64,000 nucleotides of DNA. Source: Semisulcospira habei. Taxonomy: Eukaryota > Mollusca > Gastropoda > Semisulcospiridae. Both the position numbers and the translations under genes were made by a program. Below are positions 32,263-43,256 of this stretch, piece after piece. The stretch's first letter is position 1. Each line of letters begins with the position of its first letter. The notes under the pieces are model-generated. The model did no database searches, was not told where the DNA came from, and was given only the letters and a program-made list of their open reading frames with translations. The DNA is taken from contig BTPG01000003.1 of NCBI GenBank assembly GCA_036245525.1, positions 156,981,439 through 157,045,438 of the forward strand, given 5' to 3'.

Positions 32263-32469
32263 CTCAGCAGCGAAGGCACTGCCGTCCACCGAGTGTTCCG
32301 ACCCGTCCGTGTCGGTCTTGCCGAAGTGCAGCTTCAGCTGGGCCAGACGGTAGGTGTACATCAGGGGGCCGTCGCTAAAGTTGGCCGTGCCCCCCTCCCA
32401 CTCCCCCTCCCCCTCGACCGCCACGCGCAAGGTCAGGTCGTTGCCCGTGTTCACCAGGGTCCCGCTCAC
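32263..32469 (-). CDS. Carbonic anhydrase-related protein, exon 3 seen
   Basis: A TTGCAG acceptor and a GAG/GTGCTC donor bound a 207-nt exon, phase 0 at both ends. It encodes VSGTLVNTGNDLTLRVAVEG through YRLAQLKLHFGKTD and GSEHSVDGSAFAAE. The LKLHFG motif aligns with the FHFHWG zinc-ligand motif of catalytic carbonic anhydrases. The first ligand (His94 in CA II numbering) is Lys and the second (His96) is kept. GSEH, with the structural Glu106-type residue, is conserved. Loss of the first ligand here and the third in the next exon indicates a non-catalytic carbonic anhydrase-related protein. Confidence 0.95.
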
Positions 32470-32671
32470 CTGCAACACACGCAACAGCCAAGTGCAGGAA
32501 ACGTTTTCAAGCTGGTCAGAAAACTGCCAGCCAACTGTCCCTCTGCATTTAATTGTCCACTTTGCGCGGAGAGATCAGTTTTTGTGTGGGGCTAAATCAG
32601 TTCAAACAAAGCCGCTACGACTATGACAGGCAGGTACTGACTATTGAAAATCATCTTCGGCCAAAGGTCAT

Positions 32672-32788
32672 TTGCATGAGTGAACTTAATTAGTCCTGCG
32701 TCAGCCACAAAGCAAAGTAGTCCGCTATAGCGGAGCACCTTGCTTAATGGCTTGTGCAGGACTAAGCTCACTCATTAGTGCAACTGTA
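32672..32788. repeat. Family F hairpin element
   Basis: TTGCATGAGTGAACTTAATT and AAGCTCACTCATTAGTGCAA are the ends. The centre is GTCCGCTATAGCGGAGCACC. Confidence 0.85.
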
Positions 32789-32795
32789 TGAGCCC

Positions 32796-33000
32796 GAGTC
32801 GGAAGACCATACTGATATTGAGGTGGGCTGGTCGAGCGACCGTACTGATTTTGGAGTCTGTCATGGTGGGGCTGTTCGGAAGACCGTACTGATTTGGGGG
32901 TGTATCGTGGTGGGGCTGTTCGGAAGACCACACTGATGTTATACTGGGGTCTGTCGTGGAGAACTGATGGGAAACTCATTGATATTGAGGTCTGTCGGTT
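32796..33000. repeat. Tandem repeat of about 54 bp
   Basis: CGGAAGACC(A/G)(C/T)ACTGAT followed by GTCTGTCGTGGTGGGGCTGT recurs three to four times with small changes. Confidence 0.7.
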
Positions 33001-33225
33001 TGGATGCACACGTGCAGAGCATGATAAGATCCGCAGGGTCCTCATGGCCGCCGGCAGCAGTTGACAGGCACTGCTATGCGCGGGCCAGCCGTTGGCTTTT
33101 TAATCGAGATAGACTACCAATAGGCCTAACGGCACAGACTCAGAAAAGACTGTTTCCATCGTCACCCTTCCGTATTTTTGTAAGTACAGACTATGTGTTT
33201 AGTGGTCGGCACCGCAGGCAATTTA

Positions 33226-33425
33226 TTAACACATTTAGCTCCAACGCCCTACATCAGGGGATGGCTTGCCATGATAATTCAAGGGCAGTGTCTTGAATTA
33301 AAGGGTAATTCAAGGGTAGTGCCGGATGAACTTGGCCGCGAAGGCGCCAACCTCATCTGGCACTACCCTTGAATTATCATGGTCAATCCATCTCCTGATG
33401 TAGGGCGCTGGGGCTAAATGGGTCA
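33226..33425. repeat. Family A hairpin MITE with partial arm duplication
   Basis: It starts TTAACACATTTAGCTCC and ends GGGGCTAAATGGGTCAA. The left arm motif AATTCAAGGG(T/C)AGTG is present twice (about 33274 and 33307), a second case of arm duplication. Confidence 0.8.
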
Positions 33426-33505
33426 ATATATGCTCCAGCTGTATAAAACAGGTCACCCTCAATGTATTGCGGCACCTGGGGTCCATAAAGTTAGAGATCC
33501 ATCTC

Positions 33506-33575
33506 ATCCAACAGGTACACATAGTCCTTAAGTAGCAACTCCAGAATTTGGGAAAGGTGGTCTTAGGGTTAAATA
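33506..33575. repeat. Family A 3' end fragment
   Basis: CAGGTACACATAGTCCTTAA and CTCCAGAATTTGGGAAA are family A right-flank motifs without a hairpin. Confidence 0.55.
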
Positions 33576-33679
33576 TGTTACATTGTACCTATCTGCTGGT
33601 CCTGCATGTATGGACTTCACTACTACGTAGACGTTTTACGGAAAGTTGGTGTCAGCGGATGGGTTTACTCTGAGCTCAC

Positions 33680-33819
33680 CGCGTGCGGCAGGTGTCTGTT
33701 CATGCGGCGGAGGCTGGGGTCGTACAGCAGGTGTTGGGGCAGGATGTCGATGGGGGACTGGAACCTGCCCGTGCTGCACAGTCGCCACTCCGGGTTGATT
33801 AACCCCCAGTGTTGTGGAC
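33680..33819 (-). CDS. Carbonic anhydrase-related protein, exon 2 seen
   Basis: A GTGTGTGCAG acceptor and a GTGAGC donor bound a 140-nt exon starting in phase 1 and ending in phase 0. It encodes [20 protein letters not shown], then [17 protein letters not shown]. This is the carbonic anhydrase N-terminal signature: HWG, a conserved cysteine, and GxxQSPIDI. CA10/CA11-type proteins have the same WGL(I/V)N..W.LC pattern. The phase-1 start joins exactly with the exon at 41878-41925 to give continuous EGVAGPQHWG. Confidence 0.95.
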
Positions 33820-33956
<137 letters not shown>

Positions 33957-34346
33957 TGCTGTATTTATGATGTTCGCCTTACAAAACAAAAAACAAATGA
34001 CAATATATGTGCCTTTCATTTTACTCTGACGGCAAACTGCTGCAATGATTTAAGGATGCAAATAGCCGAAACAATATCTTCGCGGAGATAGCAGTGTAAT
34101 ATTTGTCTGCTCGTTGGCCTCGATGAAATGGATACGGGGGATAATCAAATGTTCCACTGTGAACTTCTCATTACACGCCTGGAACTATAGCCTACCCTCG
34201 CCTTTCGAAGATATGTATGGTTGATAATATGTGTGGCCATGCAGAGGAGGTACAAAACTGTCTCTTCACGCCGATTTGATCTAGTACGAGATATTGGATT
34301 TGCGAAACTGACGCAGTTTGTCCCCTTTATTTGAGGGCGACCTAGT

Positions 34347-34423
34347 CCCAGAAAGCAATGGTCCTCGGGCTCACTGCGGCCGTCGTGGGCCCGCCGGAAG
34401 ACGTTTTGCTACGGGGGCTGGGC
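34347..34423. repeat. Family E element, internally deleted
   Basis: AGAAAGCAATGGTCCTCGGG and GGAAGACGTTTTGCTACGGG ends remain with CACTGCGGCCGTCGTGGGCC. One inner arm is missing. Confidence 0.75.
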
Positions 34424-34544
34424 CCGCCACTTACTCACAACCGGCATACTTATTAATACAGGTCTTCAAATCAGAAACGGAAGCCTAGGTATCAGAGGAA
34501 GGACCATTTCGGACAGCGCCATCAGCACTGGAGTGACCATTAAA

Positions 34545-34750
34545 TAACCTGCTCACTGCCGAGAAAAACTGAACACTACCAAGTGCAAGAGGTATAGATC
34601 TTCAAGAGCCCCCCCCCCCCCCCCCAGTTGGAGGGGCTCATCATGGTCTGTGCCTCTTCCTGAGATCCATCTGTGTCCATGTTTCTTGAACGGCCAGTTG
34701 TGTCTTTTGGTCGTTGAATGAACGAAGACATCAGAAAAGAAATACAGAAA
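34545..34750. repeat. Family C hairpin MITE with poly-C loop
   Basis: Core arms GCAAGAGGTATAGATC and TGGTCTGTGCCTCTTCC are present, but the usual CCCCCGC apex is replaced by about 19 C. The right flank has GGTCGTTGAATGAAC. Confidence 0.8.
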
Positions 34751-34856
34751 CGAAATAAATCCCTCGCTCCCTCCCTCCCCCCTCCCCCCCCCCCCCCAAA
34801 CACACACACACAGACACCCCGCCCCATAACCTTAACTTTATAAAGGGGGAGGATTA

Positions 34857-34860
<4 letters not shown>

Positions 34861-34913
<53 letters not shown>
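34861..34913. repeat. (AC)n microsatellite
   Basis: About 26 CA units. Confidence 0.95.
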
Positions 34914-34914
<1 letters not shown>

Positions 34915-35021
34915 GGCACACAGTGCACGCATACGCAGTAAAACGAACGAAAGTGTCATTGGCAATTAACGTCCCAGACTTGACTGAGCGCCTGCAGGAG
35001 TCCGTGAAGCAAATCCCTGGA

Positions 35022-35077
35022 GCCAGTTGCATGAGTGCGCTTAGTGGCTTGTACAGGACTAAGCTCACTTATGCAGA
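35022..35077. repeat. Family F element, internally deleted
   Basis: CAGTTGCATGAGTGCGCTTA joins directly to GACTAAGCTCACTTATGCAG; the central half is lost. Confidence 0.75.
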
Positions 35078-35328
35078 TAATCCCTGCTCTGTACAACAAG
35101 CGTAGCCCGTGTTTCACACATGCAGCAAGCACAACCCATTTACTAACGGCCGCCACCCATGTCGGTCATGGCAATGGGGATCAATAGACAGGGGGCACGT
35201 TGTCAGTCACCCACCACTCTGCAAACAGACAGATTCACATGAGCCTTTGCAGTCACATCCAAGACTCACAGGAACCTACATCTCCGAGACCGGTTCCAGC
35301 TGCTCCGGAGACTGCGGCCGTCACTGAC

Positions 35329-35470
35329 TGACCCCTTCACTGTCGAGGAAAACTGAACACTACTGCAGTAACTGCAAGATCATGAGCCCCCGCAATTGCG
35401 GGGCTCATGAGGATCTATGCCTCTTGTTAAACCACTTCGTTCATTTGGCGGTTCAGTTTGACGTTGAATT
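35329..35470. repeat. Family C hairpin MITE
   Basis: ACCCCTTCACTGTCGAGG start, then TCATGAGCCCCCGCAATTGC and GGGGCTCATGAGGATCTATG. The left arm lacks the AGGCATAGATC segment. Confidence 0.75.
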
Positions 35471-35910
35471 TATAACTGATGAGTTCGAAAACAGCAATCT
35501 CAGTCACTGACTGGTACTTAAGGAATTGGGGATGTAGCAGACTGAACAAGGAGAGAGGTGAGTGAGAACAACAACTGTAAGGACCTTACCAGCCGTACAC
35601 CTCCTATCACCCACTGATTCCCTTGCGGATGTGGAGAAGTAAATGGGGGTCGACCTCTGCGAGCAGGAGTGAGCCCGCACAGCTTATCATCTGTGGAATC
35701 TAGGCCTCTGGCAGATGGGAGAAGCTGGGCGACTGGTTGTGTCCACGTTTGACCTGCTGCTAGCGTGGAGTCTGACAAACGACGGTATTAGGGGATCGCG
35801 CGGATGAGTGGTGCCGCTATCACAGCGCGGCCACTCTACATCGGTAAACACGCAACACAGGATGGACTCGGAGGGATAGCATCTTTATATATATATCGAC
35901 AACTCCAGGA
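35471..35910. other. Intron sequence, nothing recognised
   Basis: An 86-codon minus frame at 35518-35778 has no recognisable motif or splice support. Confidence 0.35.
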
Positions 35911-35914
35911 ACTG

Positions 35915-35990
35915 TGCGTGCGTGCGTGCGCGTGCGTGCGTGCGCGCGCGCGCGTGCGTGTGTGTGCGTCTGTGTGCGTGCGTGTGTGGC
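35915..35990. repeat. (GCGT)n/(GT)n microsatellite
   Basis: GTGC units pass into GC and GT alternation. Confidence 0.9.
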
Positions 35991-36107
35991 GGAGTGTGTA
36001 TGCTCCGCTCCGGCAACCGACATCTGCCTCTGCGCACTTACATCTTTTTTTGTGTCTCTTTTTCCTTTTCACTCTGCCAGCGGAACGACCGTAACCGATC
36101 CATCCCT

Positions 36108-36245
36108 GACACTCTGCAGCAGGATGTGGATCGACCATGACAGTTCAAGGGTGGTGCCAGAATAGCTTGGCGCCTGTAGGCGCCAAGCTATTCTGGCACC
36201 ACCCTTGAACTATCATGATCATGGGCAATCTGCCTCCTGCAAAGT
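36108..36245. repeat. Family A hairpin, TAGT subtype
   Basis: CATGACAGTTCAAGGGTGGT, centre GGCGCCTGTAGGCGCC and CACCCTTGAACTATCATG form near-perfect arms. Confidence 0.85.
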
Positions 36246-36387
36246 ATTCTCCAGAGACAAACTCCCAACTTTGAGGCTGGCGACCTTTTAAAGGTAAAAT
36301 ATGTCAAACACCTAGATTAAAATTTTCAGTAGAGTGCACCAGCTGTTTTGAAAGAATCAGTATCTTTCTCAGTCAACGCGAGTCACG

Positions 36388-36493
36388 TATACTGAGGAGC
36401 AACTGCAAGAAATGCGACATTTTTGGATCCACCGGAAACGCGTGTGTTTCCGATGATTAAAAAAATGTCGCATTTCTTTTGCTCCTCAGTATA
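36388..36493. repeat. Family D hairpin MITE (mariner-like ends)
   Basis: TATACTGAGGAGCAACTGC and TTTTGCTCCTCAGTATA share a GAGGAGC variant in both arms where other copies have GACGAGC. Confidence 0.85.
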
Positions 36494-37105
36494 TTTTGTC
36501 TGCCAGGATACGTTGAAACAGTGTGGACGTGCCTCATGGACTGACGCGTGTTTTTGACCGCCCATACGGGATTTGCGGCACTATAACGGCCCCACACTCC
36601 ATCCCCTCCCCTCCGCCCCACTCCCCCTACCCTCCGCCCCACTCCGCCTACCCTCCACCCCACTCTTTCACGCCCCCAGTCCACCCTGCCAGCTGTACCG
36701 ACATCCCACAAGAATTACTCTGTATCGACGCAAAAGCGAGTGGACGGTTCAAAGACAAAGCTATGCGTGCTTAAAAAACAACAACAAAAAAATGACTTAT
36801 TTTATATCTGAAATCTGTGGGATAATAATTATGTCAACCTTCATGTCATCAAAACACTCAATGATAGCCCAGAACCATAACAGTTTTAACACTGAGCTCC
36901 AACAGTATTCTGTGCGGTCCTAATTAAGAATCTCGGGTTACGGTCTCGCAGAATTTTCACATTTCTACCAGTACAGTACACCCCGTTTTGGGTCGTTTTT
37001 TTTTTTTTAATAATTTATTTATCTTTTACTGAAAGTTTTTAAATTTGAAATAATTGTCATTTACTATGGGTGTGTTTTTTCCCCCGTATAGTTAGTTTTA
37101 TTATA
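36494..37105. other. Intron sequence with C-rich patch
   Basis: A repeated CCCTCCGCCCCACTCC(C/G)CCTA tract lies at 36600-36670. The rest is AT-rich and unrecognised. Confidence 0.4.
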
Positions 37106-37196
37106 GTCCTTTGGCTGTCGGTAGCGGTTTTTAGTCGCGATGATTCCTGCAGGAATCACTGATCGCAACTAAAACCCGCTACCGAACCCAAAGGGG
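37106..37196. repeat. Family B hairpin MITE
   Basis: CTTTGGCTGTCGGTAGCGGT and AAAACCCGCTACCGAACCC form the arms, with centre GATTCCTGCAGGAATC. Confidence 0.88.
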
Positions 37197-37347
37197 CAGA
37201 ACCGTCCACTCGCTTTGCGTTGATACTACGCGAGAGTGTTCAAAGCGTGAAAGCCGGTGTTTCCGCCGTCCTCGTGTCATCAAAGAGCCAGTGAGTGGGG
37301 TCCTTCCGCTGGTGACTGTCAGGCGTGCGGCCATTGTACGGCGTGCT

Positions 37348-37445
37348 GGGCACTTACTGAGACACCACGCACTCTCTACAGATACAGCATGACGTAAATC
37401 GTTTGATTCGTGTCTGTTTAATCTCCATAGCAGATCCTAAGCACC
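37348..37445 (+). repeat. Inverted repeat arm (partner at 40305-40398)
   Basis: GCACTTACTGAGACACCACG through TTAATCTCCATAGCAGATCC is the near-exact complement of the block at 40305-40398, about 2.9 kb away. No repeat family was recognised. Confidence 0.85.
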
Positions 37446-37553
37446 TTCGGGTCTGCGCAACCCGAGAATCACGTCAACAAATGGCATCGTAATTCCTATT
37501 CAACGGTTGGCCAGAATGTGATATACCGTGTCCGACTGAGCTGTTTTTAACAG

Positions 37554-37621
37554 TTAACCCTTTGCGTGTCGGTTTTAGGCGCGATGATTCCTAAAACCGT
37601 TACTGGTACGCAAAGGGTTAA
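37554..37621. repeat. Family B hairpin, short TTAA-flanked form
   Basis: A 68-bp element starting TTAACCCTTTGCGTGTCGG and ending GTACGCAAAGGGTTAA. GCGTGTC versus GGTACGC at the arms differs from other B copies, and half of the central region is deleted. Confidence 0.85.
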
Positions 37622-37908
37622 CATACTACGCCGTAGGTAGTGCTGGAAAGAAAATGCCACAACTAGAGATTGTTTTGTTGCTTTATTTTTTTTCAACACA
37701 CTAAACACATTTAGTCTTCATAACTTTATTCATGAGTAAATTATTCTTTTTTATTTTTTTAAATGGGCTTTGACTTCCGGTCATCATGCACAGGTAAATT
37801 TTCCCCCAAGATTCCGTTTGCGGTGGGCGTACATATGGGGTGTGTGCGCGCAGGTCAGTGGTTATGCCCCCTACCGGCCACCCACTCCTTAAACCACCTC
37901 CATAGGTC

Positions 37909-38225
37909 GGTTAGTTCGGGTTTTACGTCCACAGCACCGAGGTGATCACGGACGGCCCTGACGGGCGGGTTATGGGGGACAGGGAAATCTATTGCCTATG
38001 CAGTACGCCCTGAACACTGATCAACTCAGGCGCACTCCAACTGTGCCACTTTGATTTACCAGGACCTTTCAACGCCGAACGGACATGCTATTGAACAAAT
38101 CCGTTTTTTCCCTGGATTGAGAGTCCAGCTACCGTGGCCGGGACGGGATTCGAACCCACGACCCGTCGATTCCCTTCGCTCTCCTACTCCGACGTTTAAC
38201 CGCCTAAGCTATTTCGGACTCATAA
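37909..38225 (-). mobile_element. tRNA-derived SINE, full length
   Basis: On the minus strand the head reads GTCCGAAATAGCTTAGGCGG, with the box B GGGTTCGAATCCC about 55 nt on, followed by a tRNA-unrelated body. The 11-bp target duplication CTCCATAGGTC is exact (37898-37908 and 38226-38236). It matches the plus-strand copy at 49999-50318 along its length. Confidence 0.93.
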
Positions 38226-38371
38226 CTCCATAGGTCACCGCCGCCATCCCATTATATAGCCATGAATATGGCGGGCCTGGCAAACACGCCAACCCATTCT
38301 CCCGCATACGTACTAAAACCCCATTATTCTCTTATTTCTTGCGCCAGCCGTCAACACTGTCCGTCACGGAG

Positions 38372-38462
38372 TCTGATGCAACACAGCAGAAGATTGGGCG
38401 ACTGACCGTGATAGTTCAGGGTTCGTGCCAGGCGCCAAGCTAATCTGGCACAAACACTGAAA
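38372..38462. repeat. Family A hairpin with deleted left inner arm
   Basis: ACAGCAGAAGATTGGGCG and GATAGTTCAGGGTTCGTGCC run directly into GGCGCCAAGCTAATCTGGCA. Confidence 0.75.
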
Positions 38463-38812
38463 TATAGGGCGGCTCGGGAAGCTCAGTGACCCCATCACGC
38501 TAATCGTGGCGGCCATCTTGAGAGGACTTTACGCGACTACGGGCGCTCATAGGGAAATCGCTGTCATGACAGTGTCAGAAAAGTCCTGACGTGCTATAGG
38601 CAACGCAAGTCTTGCCATCGCCGTAGGAAACCGCTAACCAGAAAATGTTTTTGTTTGTTTCCAAAGAGGAAAAAAACATAAAGAAAAACGTGTTGAAACA
38701 CTACTTCGCTACTATCTGAAGGCTATCGCATCCTCTTAAGATGGCGGCTGACGCACCGACGCTCCTAGGCAACTGACGTGGGGAACTTCCCAAGCCCTAT
38801 AGTCACAGTTGA
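38463..38812. mobile_element. Non-autonomous TIR element, about 350 bp
   Basis: ATAGGGCGGCTCGGGAAGCTC at the left is mirrored by GAACTTCCCAAGCCCTAT at the right (imperfect terminal inverted repeats). GCGGCCATCTTGAGAGGA and TCCTCTTAAGATGGCGGC pair internally. It appears inserted at the edge of a family A hairpin. Confidence 0.7.
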
Positions 38813-38815
38813 TCT

Positions 38816-38955
38816 AGCTCCTTCAATTGTCATGTAGCCGTCACTGGACAACCTTTCATATAAAAGATAGGATCATCCATGCCCACAGAGTCCTTTTATA
38901 TGAAGTGACATGCATCATAACGTTTTCAGATTGTCCTCGCCGTCAATGAAGGAGC
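38816..38955. repeat. Short inverted-repeat element
   Basis: AGCTCCTTCAATTG and CAATGAAGGAGC bound about 140 bp; CCTTTCATATAAAAGA and TCCTTTTATATGAAG lie inside. Confidence 0.5.
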
Positions 38956-39580
38956 AATACCTCTTTCTTTGACCTGATTCTGATGTTCAAATAACTCTTA
39001 ATGAAAAAGCCTCGCAGATCTGCAGATGCCTCAGTGAGATTTGTAAGGGGTGCAGTGCATACGCATCACTGGTTTGGAAAACGTGATTTGTTATGGCATC
39101 AGTAATACTTTTGTTTTTACGGTGTCTACTTAACTGTCAATGAGTATCCCTTTGGCGTCTTGCACACCATACACCTTGATTTACGTCTTCCTCCTTCAAA
39201 TTCTAGTGTCTCAGTTCATTGTTTAGTCCTACGCGAAAGTAGTGCAAGTAGTGATTGAGCCCCAGTGTACCGTAGCCGGTTGGCAAACGGTATATGGCGT
39301 CGTTTTCAGTCGAGAGCGAACATTCCAACACTTCTTGCTGTTTACTAGACATTAGGCGCAAATTAGACAACTGTTTGAATTTACGCCGGGCGGCCATTGT
39401 TTTAATTTTTTTTTTTTAGCTGAAAATGTCTGCGAACAGCAACGCAACGTGACAATTGCGCTCACGGTTTCAGGCATTTGCCCGTAGCGACAAGGAAAAG
39501 GGATGCACTACTTCCGCATAAAACAACTAACTGGTACTCCTTCCCCTCCCACCTACACACAGTGACGTCCGTCGCTATAT
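38956..39580. other. Intron sequence, nothing recognised
   Basis: A 64-codon minus frame (39203-39397) starting MAARRKFKQLSNLRL shows no recognisable family and no clear splice sites. Confidence 0.35.
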
Positions 39581-39646
39581 CTATGCTGGTCTGTGATTCT
39601 GGACATTGCGGCTATAGGCCGCAATGTCCAGAATCACAGACCAGCA
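39581..39646. repeat. Perfect 65-bp palindrome
   Basis: TGCTGGTCTGTGATTCTGGA then CATTGCGGC, centre TATA, then the exact complement. Single copy in this window. Confidence 0.9.
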
Positions 39647-40086
39647 CACATGGGGGGAGGGGGGGGGGTATCATTGATGTTGGTTGTGCTGACTGGTGGA
39701 TCGGCAATGTCATTGCAAGTGACACCAGAATGCCACTGTATCTGGTGTGTCCCACGCCGCCACCAGCCTAAAGCCCTCGTGATGGACGGCCTCTACAATA
39801 ACCCCCTCCTTGCGCCACTCACGGCACGCACTCCAGCCGACACAACAATTCCCGGCCGCTACTAGCGCGGCCAACAATTGACACACAGGGAACCAGCCCG
39901 TCGACAAGAGAGATAAAACAGAGGACGAGAGAAGTGCCTACTGATGGTGTAAGATGTAGGCTACACCCTCGGTCTGGGGAAGGCACTGGGTGATCGCCAA
40001 CTGGGAGTTGCAAATCCCTGTGCTGCTGACATAAACTTTAGAAGCGCACAAAATTTCTCAGAATTCATTACTTTAGAAGTGCAGAA

Positions 40087-40189
<103 letters not shown>

Positions 40190-40304
40190 ATGACAATGAC
40201 AATGATTCTTTAGTTTTACAACGGTGAAAGTTTTGGTGAAACCATTTTTCGAACTTGTCGTTGCTAATCTACTTTACATATATGATGCACAGATCACAAA
40301 GGTG

Positions 40305-40398
40305 CCGCTTAGGATCTGCGATGGAGATTAAACAGACACGAATCAAACGATTTACGTCATGCTGTATCTGTAGAGAGTGCGTGGTGTCTCAGTAAGTG
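40305..40398 (-). repeat. Inverted repeat arm (partner at 37348-37445)
   Basis: GGATCTGCGATGGAGATTAA through CGTGGTGTCTCAGTAAGTGC is the reverse complement of 37348-37445 with one or two differences. Confidence 0.85.
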
Positions 40399-40468
40399 CA
40401 CAAATCACAAATCACAAAATACTATCTTTAAATTGAGAAAAACAAAATATAAAACGAACAAAAAATTG

Positions 40469-40666
<198 letters not shown>

Positions 40667-40814
40667 CAACACATAGTGTACTTGAAAACTGCAAAGAGCG
40701 AGTTGCAAGAAGTAATAGCCTTTGAGTTTGACATTCTAAAATCGGCTGCAGCCGATTTTAAAATTTGAAGGCCGTTGCTGGCTACTGTTTCCACAGGGGT
40801 GCCCAAAACCACGA

Positions 40815-40930
40815 CCATCACCCACCATCCACCCACCCCGTCCTCACCCCCCTTCCTCCCCCCTCCTCCCCCCCCCCCTCACCCCCCCCCCCCCCCATTC
40901 CCCCTCGTCCCCTCCCCCCACCTCCCCGGT
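40815..40930. repeat. C-rich low-complexity tract
   Basis: Runs of C with A/T interruptions; no coding meaning. Confidence 0.85.
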
Positions 40931-41291
40931 CTGTAAGCGGACGACCGGAATTTAATGCACTCCGCACAAACAAAACAAGATGAGTTCGTACTGCGATATG
41001 TGCAGCACCCAAGCACCCGATGGCTCGCAGCAAAACTACAGTGTGTACAGCTGTTACCGTAGCCAACAAAATCTAGGCCAAAATCCATGCTCTTTCTCTG
41101 TCTAAGCTGTCTGTCCTGCTGTTTCTGTGGGACGTTCAAACTCCAGTAGGTCTTACTCCTAGTTCCATGATCCCCATCTCCTTCTCGTCTGGTTCTGCTG
41201 CTGCTGCTAGAAAGGCGGCACGGCTAAATAATCGATGCGAGCCGTGACGTACATATTGGATTCAGCTGTTACTCAACGCAGCCTGGTGAGC

Positions 41292-41376
41292 TTAAACCCT
41301 TTGGCTGTCGGTAGCGCTTTTTGTCGTGCATAATAGTCGCGACAAAAAGAGCTACTGATCGACAGCAATCGGGTTA
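41292..41376. repeat. Family B hairpin MITE
   Basis: TTAAACCCTTTGGCTGTCGG and GACAGCAATCGGGTTAG are the ends. The centre is shortened to TCGTGCATAATAGTCGCGA. Confidence 0.82.
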
Positions 41377-41494
41377 GTCCTAAATTTGTGAATTGTCCAT
41401 CCTCAGAAGACAAGCTACCTATACAATATCAGTTCCGGAGAAGAAAAAAAAACCGTCAAACTATTATAGGAAAGTACCGAAACAGCTTGGTTCC

Positions 41495-41635
41495 TCTAGA
41501 CCATGACAGTTCAAGGAAGGTACAAAGTAGCAATACTAGGCATCTTGAAGGCACCAAACTATTCTGCCACAACGCTTGAACCTTTAATGGTCGATGCATT
41601 TTGTGTTGTGGACTGTGTCAGGTTGAATGGGTTAA
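41495..41635. repeat. Family A hairpin, eroded
   Basis: GACCATGACAGTTCAAGGAA and CTTGAACCTTTAATGGTCGA remain as arms. The right end GGTTGAATGGGTTAA shares its TTAA with the next element. Confidence 0.75.
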
Positions 41636-41815
41636 CTCATTAAGCCTTGAGGATAAATTACACATTTTAGAAATATCCTCTGATGTCTACGTCGCAGTTC
41701 TGGAGACAGATTGACCATGATCGGTATAGCTTGGCGCCAAGCAATTCTGACACCACTCATGAATTATCACGGTCTATCCACATCCTGTTGTAGTGTGTAA
41801 GGGTTTTATGGGTAA
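41632..41815. repeat. Family A hairpin, adjoining copy
   Basis: It begins TTAACTCATTAAGCCTTG. The shortened hairpin TATAGCTTGGCGCCAAGC is inside, and the end TTTTATGGGTAAG is degraded. Confidence 0.75.
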
Positions 41816-41877
41816 GTGTATGAGTATGGGTGGATCAGTGACTGACAAGCGTCCTGTACCTGGCTATGCCGACTCAC

Positions 41878-41925
41878 CTGCCACACCCTCATAGTCCCAC
41901 CACGTGGCCCACGGCGAGTTGGAGC
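41878..41925 (-). CDS. Carbonic anhydrase-related protein, exon 1 seen
   Basis: A TATTGCAG acceptor and a GTGAGT donor bound a 48-nt exon, phase 1 at both ends. It encodes SNSPWATWWDYEGVA, the (W)W.Y-type lead-in found just before the carbonic anhydrase domain in CA10/CA11-like secreted proteins. Its last base and the first two bases of the exon at 33680-33819 make a Gly codon, giving [16 protein letters not shown], which strongly supports the joint. The preceding exon, expected to encode a signal peptide and ending in phase 1, was not identified upstream. Confidence 0.85.
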
Positions 41926-41958
41926 CTGCAATACACAAACAAGGGCTGTTAGACATTG

Positions 41959-42003
41959 ACAGGAATCATCGCGACCGAAAGCGCTACCGTCAGCCAAAGA
42001 GTT
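41959..42003. repeat. Family B right half-arm
   Basis: GGAATCATCGCGACCGAAAG then CGCTACCGTCAGCCAAAGAG without its left partner. Confidence 0.75.
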
Positions 42004-42107
42004 CAGTCGTTAACCTTTGCAGTTTGACATTTACTCCAGCGGTATACTTTTCTTCAAAGCAGATTCGCATTATATAACGCCACACAGAAAACTACGATCT
42101 GGACATC

Positions 42108-42314
42108 TCAACCCTTTCACCGCCGAGAAGAAAATAATACTACGCAAATGCAAGAGGTAGTAGATCCTCATGAGCCCCCGCAACTGCAGAGTCTCATGAG
42201 GATCTATGCCTATTGCTGAAACTACTTTATTTCCATGTTCCCGTTACGGCTGGAGATCTCTGACGTTGAATTTCCAGAAACACAGTCTGTGTCCACTGGC
42301 AGTGAAGGGGTTAA
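42108..42314. repeat. Family C hairpin MITE, full length
   Basis: It starts CTCAACCCTTTCACCGCCG and ends TGGCAGTGAAGGGGTTAA; the core arms are mostly intact. Confidence 0.87.
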
Positions 42315-42349
42315 TATCTCTCATCTTGATCCAAATGGGGTTGATATAT

Positions 42350-42358
42350 GTGTGTGTG

Positions 42359-42432
<74 letters not shown>

Positions 42433-42486
42433 CTCAATAGGCCAGAACAGTTCTATGCATTTTTTTTTTTTTTTTTTTTTTTTTTT
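42350..42486. repeat. (GT)n and poly-T tracts
   Basis: About 40 GT units, then about 26 T. Confidence 0.95.
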
Positions 42487-42639
42487 ACTGAAACACGTTT
42501 AAATGCAGATATGCCTGATGTCTCCATCAATTTTCAACGATTTTCGGTAGTTAGACGAGATCCTATAACTCAAAGGTAAATAGGGCTAGCGGGTTATATT
42601 CACCACACTTTACAGAGAATAGCACAATTAGTTTGTTAG

Positions 42640-42690
42640 TTATTTGGTTTAACGCCGAGCAGGCAACTAAGGCCATCTCACGTCGGCACA
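42640..42690 (-). mobile_element. SINE 3' fragment
   Basis: GTTATTTGGTTTAACGCCGA then AGGCCATCTCACGTCGGC match, in reverse, the SINE tail at 18925-18993. Confidence 0.65.
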
Positions 42691-42699
42691 GAATAGCAC

Positions 42700-43124
42700 G
42701 CAGACGCGAGGATCTGGAAACAACAGAGATAGAATTTTATCTGGCTTGAGCTAAACGTTTCCCACATCCATTCGTTACTCATAGGATATTTGTTTTGCGA
42801 ACCTGCTGCAATTTTTGAATGGCATGATAACTTCTGCGCATGTTCGACTAAATCTGCAAAAGTGCAACATAAATCATTCTAATGGGTGCTTTCAACATGC
42901 TTTTCTTAAACTACATGATGTACGGGACTCAAGAATCACACTTCCTGGGCTGACCCAGTTTATTCAGTCATCTGCCAGAATCACGCCATCAAAGACAACT
43001 CTGAGAGATCCTATATACATCACAAAACCAGAAGCCATCGATAATACGACTATAGGCAATCTCAGCATTAGTGACCGCTCTCTAATCAGTTGTGTTTGAT
43101 CAGTTACTATGAAACTTCTTCAAG
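42700..43124. other. Non-coding stretch
   Basis: A 94-codon plus frame at 42815-43099 has no recognised motif. Nothing else was seen. Confidence 0.35.
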
Positions 43125-43185
43125 TTAACCCCTTCACTGCCGAGAAAAAAATTGAACACGATCCAAATGCAAGAGCCCCGGGCGC
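43125..43185. repeat. Family C 5' fragment
   Basis: TTAACCCCTTCACTGCCGAG then GATCCAAATGCAAGAG, after which homology stops. Confidence 0.7.
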
Positions 43186-43256
43186 GGATCAGTTACCTCG
43201 CGGAAAGGGGTGGGGGTGGGGGGGTTCAACTGTTTGTTTGAGGCCTTCAACCTGAC